A DNA stretch of 64,000 nucleotides from Opitutaceae bacterium (lineage in GTDB: Bacteria > Verrucomicrobiota > Verrucomicrobiia > Opitutales > Opitutaceae): positions 434,001 to 498,000 of the forward strand of contig JAEUHC010000019.1 of assembly GCA_016794785.1 (NCBI GenBank). Reading direction: 5' to 3'. Position numbers and translations under genes: made by a program. Shown in pieces: positions 44,789 through 53,191 of this stretch. Each line of letters opens with the position of its first letter. The first letter of the stretch is position 1. Below the pieces are notes generated by a model. The model made no database searches. It was not told the origin of the DNA and saw only the letters and a program-made list of their open reading frames with translations.

Positions 44789-45394
44789 TTAGGAGGTGAA
44801 GCTGACTTTGGGCGCGTTGCGCTCCGTCGGGTCCTCGATCTTGAAAAGCTCGGCGGCGAGGAATCCGAACATATTGGCGAAGATCACTGTGGGGAACGTC
44901 TCTCGCGCGGTGTTATACACCATCACGACGTCGTTGTAGGCCTGCCGGGCGAAGGAGATCTTGTTCTCCGTGGAGGTGAGCTCCTCGGTGAGCTGCATCA
45001 TGTTCTGATTGGCCTTGAGTTCCGGATACTGCTCGGAGACGACGAGCAGGCGGGAGAGCGCGCCACCCAGGCCGGCCTCGGCGGTCATGAGGCCCTTCAT
45101 GGCGTTGCCATCGGCGGGATTGGCGGCGGCGGTCTGCGCGGCGGCCTGCGCGATGTTGCGGGCCTTGATGACGGCCTCGAGGGTCTCGCGCTCGTGCTTG
45201 AGGTAGCCCTTGGCGATCTCGACGAGGTTGGGGATAAGATCGTAGCGGCGCTTGAGCTGCACGTCGATTTGGGCGAAGGCGTTTTTGAAACGGTTCCGGA
45301 GTTCGACGAGCTTGTTGTAGATGCCGATGATCCACAGGGCCAGAACCAGGGCGAAGGCCCCGAGGACGATGAGGGTGATGATGGCAGGGCTCAT
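44789..45394 (-). CDS. lemA: LemA-family membrane-anchored protein
   Basis: 201 residues with an N-terminal membrane helix (about 3-26) followed by a helical LemA domain: YNKLVELRNRFKNAFAQIDVQLKRRYDLIPNLVEIAKGYLKHERETLE and RQAYNDVVMVYNTARETFP. LemA proteins often sit next to HtpX/M48 or TPM genes and are thought to be envelope-stress related. First gene of the lemA-DUF6941-M48 unit. Confidence 0.92.
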   Translation of the reverse strand: MSPAIITLIVLGAFALVLALWIIGIYNKLVELRNRFKNAFAQIDVQLKRRYDLIPNLVEIAKGYLKHERETLEAVIKARNIAQAAAQTAAANPADGNAMKGLMTAEAGLGGALSRLLVVSEQYPELKANQNMMQLTEELTSTENKISFARQAYNDVVMVYNTARETFPTVIFANMFGFLAAELFKIEDPTERNAPKVSFTS

Positions 45395-45522
45395 GGTTAG
45401 TTTGTTTTTCGATCGCTGAGGCGAGACGGCCCGCAGTGTGCGGCGGAGGGACTGACGCGCGAGCCGGAACTTTTTACAACGCGGTTGATTGTTTCCAGCG
45501 TGGCGGGCAACGTGCGCGCGAC

Positions 45523-48240
45523 GTGAGGTGTCCTGGAAAAATCCCGCTGGCGATCGCCGGCCTGCTGCTCGGCGCCCTGCGCGCCGGGGCGGCGACGGCC
45601 GGGCTTCCGCCGCTCAGCGCGCCCGCGCCGCTCGCGGGCGGCGCGGTGGCCGTGGCGCAGTCCGCCGGCGTGATCGCGCTCGCCGCGGCCGAGCGGGCGC
45701 ACGATCTCGGTATGCCGTTGCTCGCGGCGGACCTCTACCGCGAGCTGCTGCAGGCCCCGGGGGCGGATCGGACGGCGCTGGGACTCGCGCTGGCGACCGC
45801 CTTGCTCGATGCCGGGCGCGCGGCCGAAGCCGAGCCCGTGCTTGCGGCGATCCCGGAACCGCATGGCGCCGCGTGGCGGCTGCGCGCGGGCCTGGCGGCG
45901 TTGCAGCAGCGCAAACGCGCCGAGGCGCAGGCGCACTGGGACGCGATCCGGGCGGACGATCTGCCGGAGGCGGACCGGGCGTGGCATGCGTTTTTCACCG
46001 GTGCGCTTTACGACACCGCGACGCCACGCGACGAGCGCCGCGCGAACCAGTTTTATATTCAGGCCGAACGGTCGGCGCCCAACGAGATTGCGCGCGCGCG
46101 CTTTCAGCTCGCCGGCGAGCTGGTGCGGCTGCGGCTTTTCAAACGACCGAGCGACGCAGACCTCAAACAGGCCGGGGAAAACACGAAGCTTTTCGCCGGC
46201 CAGCCGGTGGGCTACAGCCTGGAGCTTTCGTATGCCGTGCTGCTCGCGGCGGCTGATCGCACGTCCGAGGCCGTGGCAGGGTTGCAGCGAGTGCTCGTCG
46301 CTATCCCCGCTCAGGAACGCGTCGCGCGTGATGAACTCCGCTTCATGCTCGGCCTCATCGGCGATCGCGGGCGCGGGGGCGCGGGCCGCAACGCGCTCCT
46401 CCAGATTTTGGAGAATCGCCCGAAACCGGAGCGCGAAGCCGAGGCCGTGAAGCTGCTCGAGCGGCAGCGGCAGGCGCTGCAGCTCCTGGCGGAGGCATCG
46501 CGCTCCGATCGCGCGCGCGACGATTTCCTGCGGGAGCTGGACCGGCTCATCGCGGCCCGGCCGCCTCACGCGATTTTGGAGAACCTGTGGTTTTGCCGCG
46601 CGCAGTTTGCCCTGGGCGACAAAGACTATGCCCGGGCCGAGGCCGACGCCGGTGCGTTGCTCAAGCAATTCCCGCTTTCGGCGCTGCGCGTGCATGCGCT
46701 GGGCGTGCTGACGCAGGCGGCATGGGAGCAGCAGCGCTACCGGCTCGCGGCGGACTATGCGCGGCGCGCGCGCAACGACGCGGCGGGTGGTCCCTCCGGG
46801 GTCATGTCCGCCAGGCTGCGGGCCGACCTTTGGGTGCTCGAGGCCGAGGCATCATTTCGCTCGGGCGATTTTCGCAATGCGGCTGATGCCTTCGCCGCGG
46901 TCCTGCGCGACCGCCCGCCGGAGCTGCCGCCTCGCCGCGTGTCGGAGCTGATGTTCCAGCGCGTGCTGGCTGAGATCCGTTCGGATTCGGGCGAGGCGCC
47001 GCGCGTGCTCGACGAACTGGCCCGTGATCCGGCTTTCGAGGTGGTGAGCCGCTGGCAGGCGGAGTGGAGCCTGGCGCGGGCGCTCCAGTTGCAGGGCTCC
47101 GCCGGCGCGAAGGTGGCTTACGATCGGGTGCAGGCACTCCTTGCCGCCCCTGAGCCCGAGGCGCTGCCGCCGGAGCTGCGCGCGCGCATGATGTGGCTGC
47201 ACGCCCAGCTCGCCTACCACAACGCCGCGGCCGATGAGGCGGCGCGCCTCGTCGACGCGTTGATGGCCGCGCCGCTTGAGGTCGCCCCGGCGCTCAAGGC
47301 CGAGATCGCAAGCGATGCGTTGCGGCTCAAGGCCCGCGCCGAACTCGCGCTCGGCCGCGAGCCGGCCGCGCTTGAGACCCTGAAGCGGCTTCGCACCGAA
47401 CATCCGAAGACCGAGGCGGCGATCTCCTCCTACCTCAACGAGGCCGAGCACTACGCCGCGCAGGACAAGCTCGGCGACGCCCGCCGCGTGCTCATCGCGC
47501 TGACCGACAACCCGGACACCGATTACCGCAACAGTCCCTACGCGCACTATGCGCTCTTCCGCCTCGCGCTTCTCTCCGAGCGCCTCGGCAGCGAGGAGAA
47601 TCTTCGCGAAGCCAACCGCCGCATCGAGGAACTCATCGAGAACTCCGCGCGAAGCGGCGCCGATCAGGATTTGATCTTCGAGGCGCGGCTCAAGCAGGGG
47701 GAGATATTCAGCAAGCGCAACGACTTCCCGGCGGCGCAGCGCGCCTACGAATACCTCGTCAACGCCCACCCGCGCCGGCCCGATGTCGTCTATGCGCAGC
47801 TTGCGCTGGCGAAGACGCACAACGCCCAGTCAGCCTCCGATCAGGATCGCACGCACACGACTAAAGCGCGGCTGCTTTTCGAGCAGCTCCGTGATCGCAT
47901 CGATGCGCCCCTCGATGTCCGTGTCGAGGCCGGTTACAATCTCGGGGCGTTGCTGGCCCGCGACGGCAAGTCGGCCGACGCCGCGCGGGTGTGGTGGAGC
48001 GACGTCGTGACGCCGTTCCTGCTCGAGACCACCACGCCCATCGAGCGCGACGCCAAACGGCCCTATTGGCTGGCGCGCACGCTCATCGAACTCGGCGATG
48101 TGCTGGAGAAGCTCGGCCGGTTCGATGAGGCCCGGCGGGCGCACACTCTCGTGATCGAGAGAAAACTCCCTTACGGCGACGCGATCGCCCGCGGCCGATT
48201 GCAGCAGCTCGGCGGCACCCCCGCCAAGGAAGCACCATGA
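45523..48240 (+). CDS. Exported tetratricopeptide-repeat protein
   Basis: 905 residues. The GTG at 45523 places a signal peptide (IPLAIAGLLLGALRAGAATAG) at the N-terminus. The remainder is a helical solenoid of TPR-like pairs (for example DLYRELLQAPG, FRNAADAFAAVLRDRPPELP, FPAAQRAYEYLVNAHPRRPDVVYAQLALAKTHNAQ, RFDEARRAHTLVIERKLPYG). It lies directly upstream of exbB/exbD-like genes, which suggests a periplasmic partner for that motor complex. An in-frame GTG at 45436 would extend the protein but bury the signal. Confidence 0.8.
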   Translation: MRCPGKIPLAIAGLLLGALRAGAATAGLPPLSAPAPLAGGAVAVAQSAGVIALAAAERAHDLGMPLLAADLYRELLQAPGADRTALGLALATALLDAGRAAEAEPVLAAIPEPHGAAWRLRAGLAALQQRKRAEAQAHWDAIRADDLPEADRAWHAFFTGALYDTATPRDERRANQFYIQAERSAPNEIARARFQLAGELVRLRLFKRPSDADLKQAGENTKLFAGQPVGYSLELSYAVLLAAADRTSEAVAGLQRVLVAIPAQERVARDELRFMLGLIGDRGRGGAGRNALLQILENRPKPEREAEAVKLLERQRQALQLLAEASRSDRARDDFLRELDRLIAARPPHAILENLWFCRAQFALGDKDYARAEADAGALLKQFPLSALRVHALGVLTQAAWEQQRYRLAADYARRARNDAAGGPSGVMSARLRADLWVLEAEASFRSGDFRNAADAFAAVLRDRPPELPPRRVSELMFQRVLAEIRSDSGEAPRVLDELARDPAFEVVSRWQAEWSLARALQLQGSAGAKVAYDRVQALLAAPEPEALPPELRARMMWLHAQLAYHNAAADEAARLVDALMAAPLEVAPALKAEIASDALRLKARAELALGREPAALETLKRLRTEHPKTEAAISSYLNEAEHYAAQDKLGDARRVLIALTDNPDTDYRNSPYAHYALFRLALLSERLGSEENLREANRRIEELIENSARSGADQDLIFEARLKQGEIFSKRNDFPAAQRAYEYLVNAHPRRPDVVYAQLALAKTHNAQSASDQDRTHTTKARLLFEQLRDRIDAPLDVRVEAGYNLGALLARDGKSADAARVWWSDVVTPFLLETTTPIERDAKRPYWLARTLIELGDVLEKLGRFDEARRAHTLVIERKLPYGDAIARGRLQQLGGTPAKEAP

Positions 48241-48294
48241 GGGACGCGCCTTTGAGTTTGCGGCCCGGGGCGTCACGCCAAGTCTGACCCGACC

Positions 48295-48969
48295 ATGCCC
48301 GGATTCGATTTCACGCTGTTGGCGAGGGGCGGCCCCATGATTTGGGTGCTCGCAGGCCTCGCGTTGCTTGGCCTCATGCTGTTCGTCGAGCGCGTGCTCT
48401 ACCTGCACCGCGGCCACATCCGCGCCAAGGCCTTCGTCGAGGGCGTGCGCAACATTTTGGAGAAACGCCGGCTCGTCGAGGCCCTCACGGTGTGCGAGGA
48501 GGCGCCGGGGCCGGTCGCGGCGGTGGTGAAGGCCGCGCTGCTCCATGCGGACGATTCGGCGGACAAGATGCGTTTTCACGTGCAGGAGGCGGGCATCGTG
48601 GAGCTGCCGGCGCTGGAGCGCCGCATCGGCGCGATCGCGGCGGTGGCGCAGGTGGCGCCGCTCGTCGGACTGCTCGGCACGGTGCTCGGGATGGTGACGA
48701 CGTTCCGCGCCTTCGAGCAGGGCGGGCACTATGCGATGGCCGGCGCGCTCTCGGCCGGCATGTGGCAGGCGCTGATCGTCGCGGCCGCCAGCCTCATGCT
48801 CGCGATCCCGATGCACCTCGCGCACCACTTTCTCTCGGCGCGGGTCCGCGCGATCGTCCGCGATATGGAATGGTCCGGCAACGAGATCATGAAATACCTC
48901 CAGACGGACTATCGAGGGGTTGTGCCGGGTGCCGACGCACCGCCGGCGGCGTCCCCCGCCAAGTCATGA
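48295..48969 (+). CDS. exbB: ExbB/TolQ/MotA-family proton-channel protein
   Basis: 224 residues with three membrane spans (about 12-34, 108-132 and 152-174). The conserved core IAAVAQVAPLVGLLGTVLGMVTTFRAFEQGG and ALSAGMWQALIVAAASLMLAIPMHLAHHF matches ExbB. It forms the pentameric channel that, with ExbD, uses proton motive force. The upstream TPR gene ends 54 bases before; the ExbD gene starts inside its stop codon (ATGA at 48966). Confidence 0.9.
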   Translation: MPGFDFTLLARGGPMIWVLAGLALLGLMLFVERVLYLHRGHIRAKAFVEGVRNILEKRRLVEALTVCEEAPGPVAAVVKAALLHADDSADKMRFHVQEAGIVELPALERRIGAIAAVAQVAPLVGLLGTVLGMVTTFRAFEQGGHYAMAGALSAGMWQALIVAAASLMLAIPMHLAHHFLSARVRAIVRDMEWSGNEIMKYLQTDYRGVVPGADAPPAASPAKS

Positions 48970-49415
48970 TCACGCGTCCGCTCAACTTGGGATCACGGTT
49001 GCGGCTCGAGCCGCGGAGCCTCGACGGGTTGTTCTTTGTGAACGTCGGGTTGATTGGATTGTTTTTCGCCCTGTTTGGATCGCGGTTCGTGCTCGCGCCG
49101 GGGCTGGCGGTGGATTTTCGCCTGCCGGTCGTCCAAGGCGCCAACACCGCCGCCAGGCCACCGACGCATGTGATCAGCGTCGTCGATTCCAGCCAGGTCT
49201 TCACCAGCGACGGTCTCCGCAAGATCTCCGATTTACGCGAATGGCTCGTGCGGCAGCGGAGTGGCATGGCGGCCCCGCTCGTGCTCGTCCGCGGCAGCGC
49301 GGATGTGCCGATCTCGGTGCTGGCCGATATCAGCAACGCAGCGACGGCGGCCGGCTTTGAGGTGCTGCTGGCCGCCAGCGAACCGGCTGCGGGTGCGAGT
49401 CAAGGAGGGCGGTGA
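48966..49415 (+). CDS. exbD: ExbD/TolR-family protein
   Basis: 149 residues with one membrane span (about 21-40). D20 in EPRSLDGLFFVNVGLIGLFF aligns with the essential TM aspartate of ExbD; VDFRLP follows the span as in the family. The periplasmic domain (residues ~70-140) includes VISVVDSSQVFTSDG and LVLVRGSADVPISVLADISNAATAAGF. The sequence is divergent, but context and size support ExbD. Translation is coupled to exbB. Confidence 0.82.
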   Translation: MITRPLNLGSRLRLEPRSLDGLFFVNVGLIGLFFALFGSRFVLAPGLAVDFRLPVVQGANTAARPPTHVISVVDSSQVFTSDGLRKISDLREWLVRQRSGMAAPLVLVRGSADVPISVLADISNAATAAGFEVLLAASEPAAGASQGGR

Positions 49416-49416
49416 C

Positions 49417-50178
49417 GTGACGACCACCCGCACCGGTGAGAAGCGGCGCTGGATCGTCGCGGCCATGGTCGCGGGATGCATGGTCGTCGCAACCACGTGG
49501 CTGTTTCGGGTGCCCGCACCGGCTCCGGCGGAAGGAGGGGTGACTTCGCCCGTGGGGCGGACAGCCGCGCTGCAAATTGCGCGACCCGGGCCGGCCGACG
49601 AGCTGCTCCGGCAGGAAACCGAACTCCGCGATCTGAGGCCGCTGTTTCTACCCACGATGCGCAATGCCGCGTTGCCGGAGCGCCGTCGGGAGCCGCGGCA
49701 AGCTTTGCTCGAGGATGACAACGCGAAACCCAAGATATCGGAGACCGAGCTTAACTTGGATCGAGCCCTGCCTTCCGTGGTGACCCTTGGCGGCCGGCCG
49801 ATCGAGCAAGCCGAGCCGGTGGACGCGTTAGGGCTCGATTCCGAACTGGCGTCGTTCGCGGGCATTGGCCGGCGAGAGGTGATGATGGCGGAATTCAAAC
49901 CACGAGGTGGATTTGTCGAAGTCACGTCCACCCGGGACGGCTCGCGGGTTTTTTCCGAAGTCCTGCCGATTGCGGCCCGGCCCGCCACGGACAAGCTTTG
50001 GGCGCCGATCGTGTTCTTCGCTGCGGTGGAGGCCAGTGGTCTCGCCAGCCCCCTCGTGGTGACCGAAGGTTCCCGGGTTGAGGAGGTGGACGCGCATTTC
50101 CGGCGATATCTCGCGCAGGATTTTCGAATCGGACTGCGTTTGACGCCTGGTCTCTACCGTGTGACCGTGGCCCCCTAG
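49417..50178 (+). CDS. Single-pass envelope protein in TonB position, family unknown
   Basis: 253 residues from a GTG at 49417, with a strong AAGGAGG ribosome-binding site 8 bases upstream that decides the start. One membrane span (about 12-30) is followed by a periplasmic region with a proline patch (VPAPAPAEG) and a beta-rich C-terminus (GGFVEVTSTRDGSRVFSEVLPIA ... FRIGLRLTPGLYRVTVAP). Its place after exbD and its topology suggest a TonB-like linker, but the TonB C-terminal YP motif is missing, so I do not call it TonB. Confidence 0.65.
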   Translation: MTTTRTGEKRRWIVAAMVAGCMVVATTWLFRVPAPAPAEGGVTSPVGRTAALQIARPGPADELLRQETELRDLRPLFLPTMRNAALPERRREPRQALLEDDNAKPKISETELNLDRALPSVVTLGGRPIEQAEPVDALGLDSELASFAGIGRREVMMAEFKPRGGFVEVTSTRDGSRVFSEVLPIAARPATDKLWAPIVFFAAVEASGLASPLVVTEGSRVEEVDAHFRRYLAQDFRIGLRLTPGLYRVTVAP

Positions 50179-50272
50179 ATTTTTGCGGAATCCACCGAAT
50201 TTGCTGTTGACGGTGCCGAAACCGGGTCGCACGTTCAACAGCTCTTTTCGTTTTTTGGCACTTCCTTGTTCT

Positions 50273-50348
50273 GCCCAGATAGCTCAGTTGGTAGAGCACC
50301 CCCTTGGTAAGGGGGAGGTCGACGGTTCAAATCCGTTTCTGGGCTCCA
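50273..50348 (+). tRNA. tRNA-Thr (GGT anticodon)
   Basis: A 76-base cloverleaf with acceptor GCCCAGA/TCTGGGC, D-arm AGCTCAGTTGGTAGAGC, anticodon stem CCCCC/GGGGG with loop TTGGTAA (anticodon GGT), T-loop TTCAAAT, and encoded CCA. It lies 87 bases upstream of tuf, in the position of thrT upstream of tufB in other bacteria. Confidence 0.95.
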
Positions 50349-50435
50349 GGGTCAGAAAACGCGTCGGTTCAGGCTTCTACGACGTTAAACTAGAGGTCGC
50401 ATTTCCATCACACCACCCTAACTCATCCGTCTCCC

Positions 50436-51626
50436 ATGGCTAAAGCCCAATTCGAACGCAAGAAACCGCACGTGAACGTTGGCACCATCGGCCACATCGA
50501 TCACGGCAAGACGACTACCACTGCCGCAATCTTGGCCGTGCAGTCCCGCAAGGGCCTGGCCGAGCTGAAGGCCTATTCCGACATCGCGAAGGGTGGCACG
50601 GTGCGTGACGCGACCAAGACCGTCACCATTTCGGTGGCCCACGTCGAGTATGAGACAGCCAAGCGCCACTACGCGCACGTCGATTGCCCCGGCCACGCCG
50701 ATTTCGTGAAGAACATGATCACGGGCGCCGCCCAGATGGACGGTGCGATCCTCGTCGTCTCTGCGGCTGACGGCCCGATGCCGCAGACCAAGGAGCACGT
50801 CCTTCTCGCCCGTCAGGTTGGCGTTCCGAAGATCGTCGTCTTCCTCAACAAGGTCGACCTCATCGACGATCCCGACCTCCTCGAGCTCGTTGAAGAGGAA
50901 ATCCGCGACCTCCTCTCCAAGTATCAGTTCGACGGCAAGAACACCAAGATCGTCCGTGGCTCCGCCACCGCCGCCCTTGAGGGCAAGCCCGAGGGCGAGA
51001 AGGCCTTCGCTGAACTCATGGATGCCATCGACAGCGAGATCGACGAGCCCGTCCGTGAGATGGACAAGCCTTTCCTGATGTCCGTCGAGGACGTCTTCTC
51101 GATCACTGGTCGCGGCACCGTCGCGACGGGCCGTATCGAGCGTGGCGTCATCAAGGTCAACGACTCCGTTGAGATCGTCGGCTTGAAGGACACCGTGGTG
51201 TCCGTCGTGACCGGCATCGAGATGTTCCGCAAGCTGCTCGATAGCGGCCAAGCGGGCGACAACGTGGGTATCCTGCTCCGCGGCATCGACAAGGAAGGCA
51301 TTGAGCGCGGCCAAGTGCTCGCCGCCCCGAAGTCGATCACCCCGCACAAGAAGGCCAAGGCCGAAATCTACGTCCTCTCCAAGGACGAGGGTGGCCGCCA
51401 CACGCCGTTCTTCACGGGCTACCGCCCGCAGTTCTACTTCCGCACGACCGACGTGACCGGCGTCGTCCACCTCCCGAAAGGCATCGAGATGATCATGCCC
51501 GGTGACAACATCACCGTGGACATCGACCTGATCGTTCCGATCGCGATGGAGAAGACCCAGAAGTTCGCGATCCGCGAAGGCGGCCGCACCATCGGTGCCG
51601 GTCGTATCACGGAGATCGTGGAATAA
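50436..51626 (+). CDS. tuf: Elongation factor Tu
   Basis: 396 residues with all GTPase motifs: G1 GHIDHGKTTT, G3 DCPGHADF, G4 NKVD and the SALEG-type G5 region, then domains 2 and 3. Delivers aminoacyl-tRNA to the ribosome. No Shine-Dalgarno sequence is visible before the ATG. It is flanked by tRNA-Thr and tRNA-Trp genes on the same strand and probably shares their transcript. Confidence 0.98.
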   Translation: MAKAQFERKKPHVNVGTIGHIDHGKTTTTAAILAVQSRKGLAELKAYSDIAKGGTVRDATKTVTISVAHVEYETAKRHYAHVDCPGHADFVKNMITGAAQMDGAILVVSAADGPMPQTKEHVLLARQVGVPKIVVFLNKVDLIDDPDLLELVEEEIRDLLSKYQFDGKNTKIVRGSATAALEGKPEGEKAFAELMDAIDSEIDEPVREMDKPFLMSVEDVFSITGRGTVATGRIERGVIKVNDSVEIVGLKDTVVSVVTGIEMFRKLLDSGQAGDNVGILLRGIDKEGIERGQVLAAPKSITPHKKAKAEIYVLSKDEGGRHTPFFTGYRPQFYFRTTDVTGVVHLPKGIEMIMPGDNITVDIDLIVPIAMEKTQKFAIREGGRTIGAGRITEIVE

Positions 51627-51706
51627 CTGTTTATCCAACCTCTCCCGGCGACTCTCGCCGAGGCCTCGCACGGGGCCTCGGCTGCGTCGTCTAAAGGACC
51701 AAAAAC

Positions 51707-51782
51707 AGGCGCGTAGCTCAATTGGTAGAGTAGCGGTCTCCAAAACCGTTGGTTGGGGGTTCGATTCCCTCCGCGCCTGCCA
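51707..51782 (+). tRNA. tRNA-Trp (CCA anticodon)
   Basis: A 76-base cloverleaf with acceptor AGGCGCG/CGCGCCT, D-arm GTAGCTCAATTGGTAGAGT, anticodon loop CTCCAAA (CCA), T-arm GGGGGTTCGATTCCCTC, and encoded CCA. It lies between tuf and secE, a conserved location in several phyla. Confidence 0.95.
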
Positions 51783-51794
51783 GCACACATAAGC

Positions 51795-51998
51795 ATGAAA
51801 AATCCTTTCCGCGGCATCCGCATCTTTTTCGGTGAAACCATGGGCGAATTGGCCAAGTGCCAGTGGCCTACGCGCACTGAGTTGCGCGATTCCACCATCA
51901 TCGTGATTGTGGCCGCCATGATCCTCGGAGTGTTCACCAGCATCAGCGATTTTTCACTCTATCAGGTCGTGGATCTTTTCACGTCCATGGTGAGCTGA
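51795..51998 (+). CDS. secE: Preprotein translocase subunit SecE
   Basis: 67 residues, the size of single-span SecE proteins. ELAKCQWPTRTEL is the conserved amphipathic region, followed by one membrane helix (STIIVIVAAMILGVFTSI). It stabilises SecY. Its ATG begins only 12 bases after the CCA of tRNA-Trp, so tRNA processing would leave a very short leader. Confidence 0.95.
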   Translation: MKNPFRGIRIFFGETMGELAKCQWPTRTELRDSTIIVIVAAMILGVFTSISDFSLYQVVDLFTSMVS

Positions 51999-52019
51999 GC
52001 CTCGGCTTCGACCCGCACC

Positions 52020-52598
52020 ATGTCTTCCTCCGCCCCAGTTCCTGCCGGCGCCCAGTGGTTCGCCCTGCACACCCTCTCCGGCCAGGAGAACAAGGTGAAG
52101 ACCTACATCGAGAAGTTCAAGAAGGCCGAGGAACTCGATGATCACATCTTCGAAATCCTGCTGCCGACTGAGATCGTCTCGGAGGTCAAGGGGGGCAAGA
52201 AAAGCACCAAAGTCCGCAAGCTTTACCCCGGCTATGTCTTCATCCAAGCCAAGCTCTATGGCGACGACAAGAAGCTGATCAACAAACCGTGGTATTTCGT
52301 CAAGGAGACCACCGGTGTCATCGGCTTTGTCGGTGGCGACAAACCCGCAGCGCTTCGCCAGAGCGAGATCGACGAGATTTACGCGCGCATCGAGGCGGCG
52401 AGCGGCAAGGAAGTGCCGAAGGTGCAATACGCGGTCGGCGAAGAAGTCAAAATCACCGACGGCGCGTTTGCGTCGCTTGTCGGTCGCATCGACGAAATCG
52501 ATCCCGAGCGCGGCAAGCTCAAGGTCTCCGTCTCCATCTTCGGGCGCTTCACGCCCGTTGAGCTCGAATATTGGCAAGTCCAACGCGGTTCCGAATAA
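52020..52598 (+). CDS. nusG: Transcription termination/antitermination protein NusG
   Basis: 192 residues: NGN domain (WFALHTLSGQENKVKTYIEKF, KLYPGYVFIQA) and C-terminal KOW domain (VGEEVKITDGAFASLVGRIDEIDPERGKLKVSVSIFGR). It binds RNA polymerase and, in many bacteria, Rho or S10. It lacks an obvious Shine-Dalgarno. Confidence 0.97.
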   Translation: MSSSAPVPAGAQWFALHTLSGQENKVKTYIEKFKKAEELDDHIFEILLPTEIVSEVKGGKKSTKVRKLYPGYVFIQAKLYGDDKKLINKPWYFVKETTGVIGFVGGDKPAALRQSEIDEIYARIEAASGKEVPKVQYAVGEEVKITDGAFASLVGRIDEIDPERGKLKVSVSIFGRFTPVELEYWQVQRGSE

Positions 52599-52631
52599 CG
52601 CCCGCGCATCCCAGTCCTCAAATTTTTCCAC

Positions 52632-53057
52632 ATGGCCAAGAAAATCCAAGGTTACATCCGCCTCCAGTTGCCCGCCGGCGCCGCTAATCCCGCGCCCCCG
52701 GTCGGCCCCGCGCTCGGCGCGCAAGGCGTCAACATCATGGCGTTCTGCAAGGAATTCAACGCGAAGACCAAGGACCAGAACGGCATGATTCTGCCGGTGG
52801 TTATCACGGTCTTCAGCGACAAGAGCTTCACGTTCATCCTCAAGTCGCCCCCGGCGTCGGTCCTCCTCAAGAAGGCCGCCAACATCGCCAGCGGCTCCGC
52901 CAAGCCCAACCAGGACAAGGTGGGCAAGGTCACCAAGAAGCAGCTCGCCGAGATCTGGAAGCTCAAGAAGGCGGACATGAACGCCAATGACGAGGCGGCC
53001 GGCATCAAGATCATCGCCGGCACCGCCCGTAACATGGGCATCGAGGTCGTCGACTAA
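52632..53057 (+). CDS. rplK: 50S ribosomal protein L11
   Basis: 141 residues, typical for L11, with KIQGYIRLQLPAGAANPAPPVGPALG (N-terminal domain, two prolines in PPVGP) and a C-terminal rRNA-binding domain ending IAGTARNMGIEVVD. Part of the GTPase-associated centre. No Shine-Dalgarno visible. Confidence 0.98.
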   Translation: MAKKIQGYIRLQLPAGAANPAPPVGPALGAQGVNIMAFCKEFNAKTKDQNGMILPVVITVFSDKSFTFILKSPPASVLLKKAANIASGSAKPNQDKVGKVTKKQLAEIWKLKKADMNANDEAAGIKIIAGTARNMGIEVVD

Positions 53058-53191
53058 TTTTCCGCGGGAGCCGCCGTGCTCGTGATGTGAAGGCCCTTGG
53101 GTCTTTCGTCGCCGGCTGACGGCTCCTGCAGTCTGAGAAACAACCACCCGCGGGAGGCCTTTCCGGCCGCTTGAACCGCAAGGAGACATCC

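Noticed and set aside
49417..50178. Calling the protein TonB
   Set aside because: Topology and position fit, but the C-terminal YP motif and the usual TonB C-terminal pattern are missing.
53058..53191. L1-binding regulatory structure in the rplK-rplA gap
   Set aside because: GGAGCCG/CGGCTCC pairing and repeated CCGCGGGAG strings are visible, but I cannot match them to the rRNA-like L1 target.
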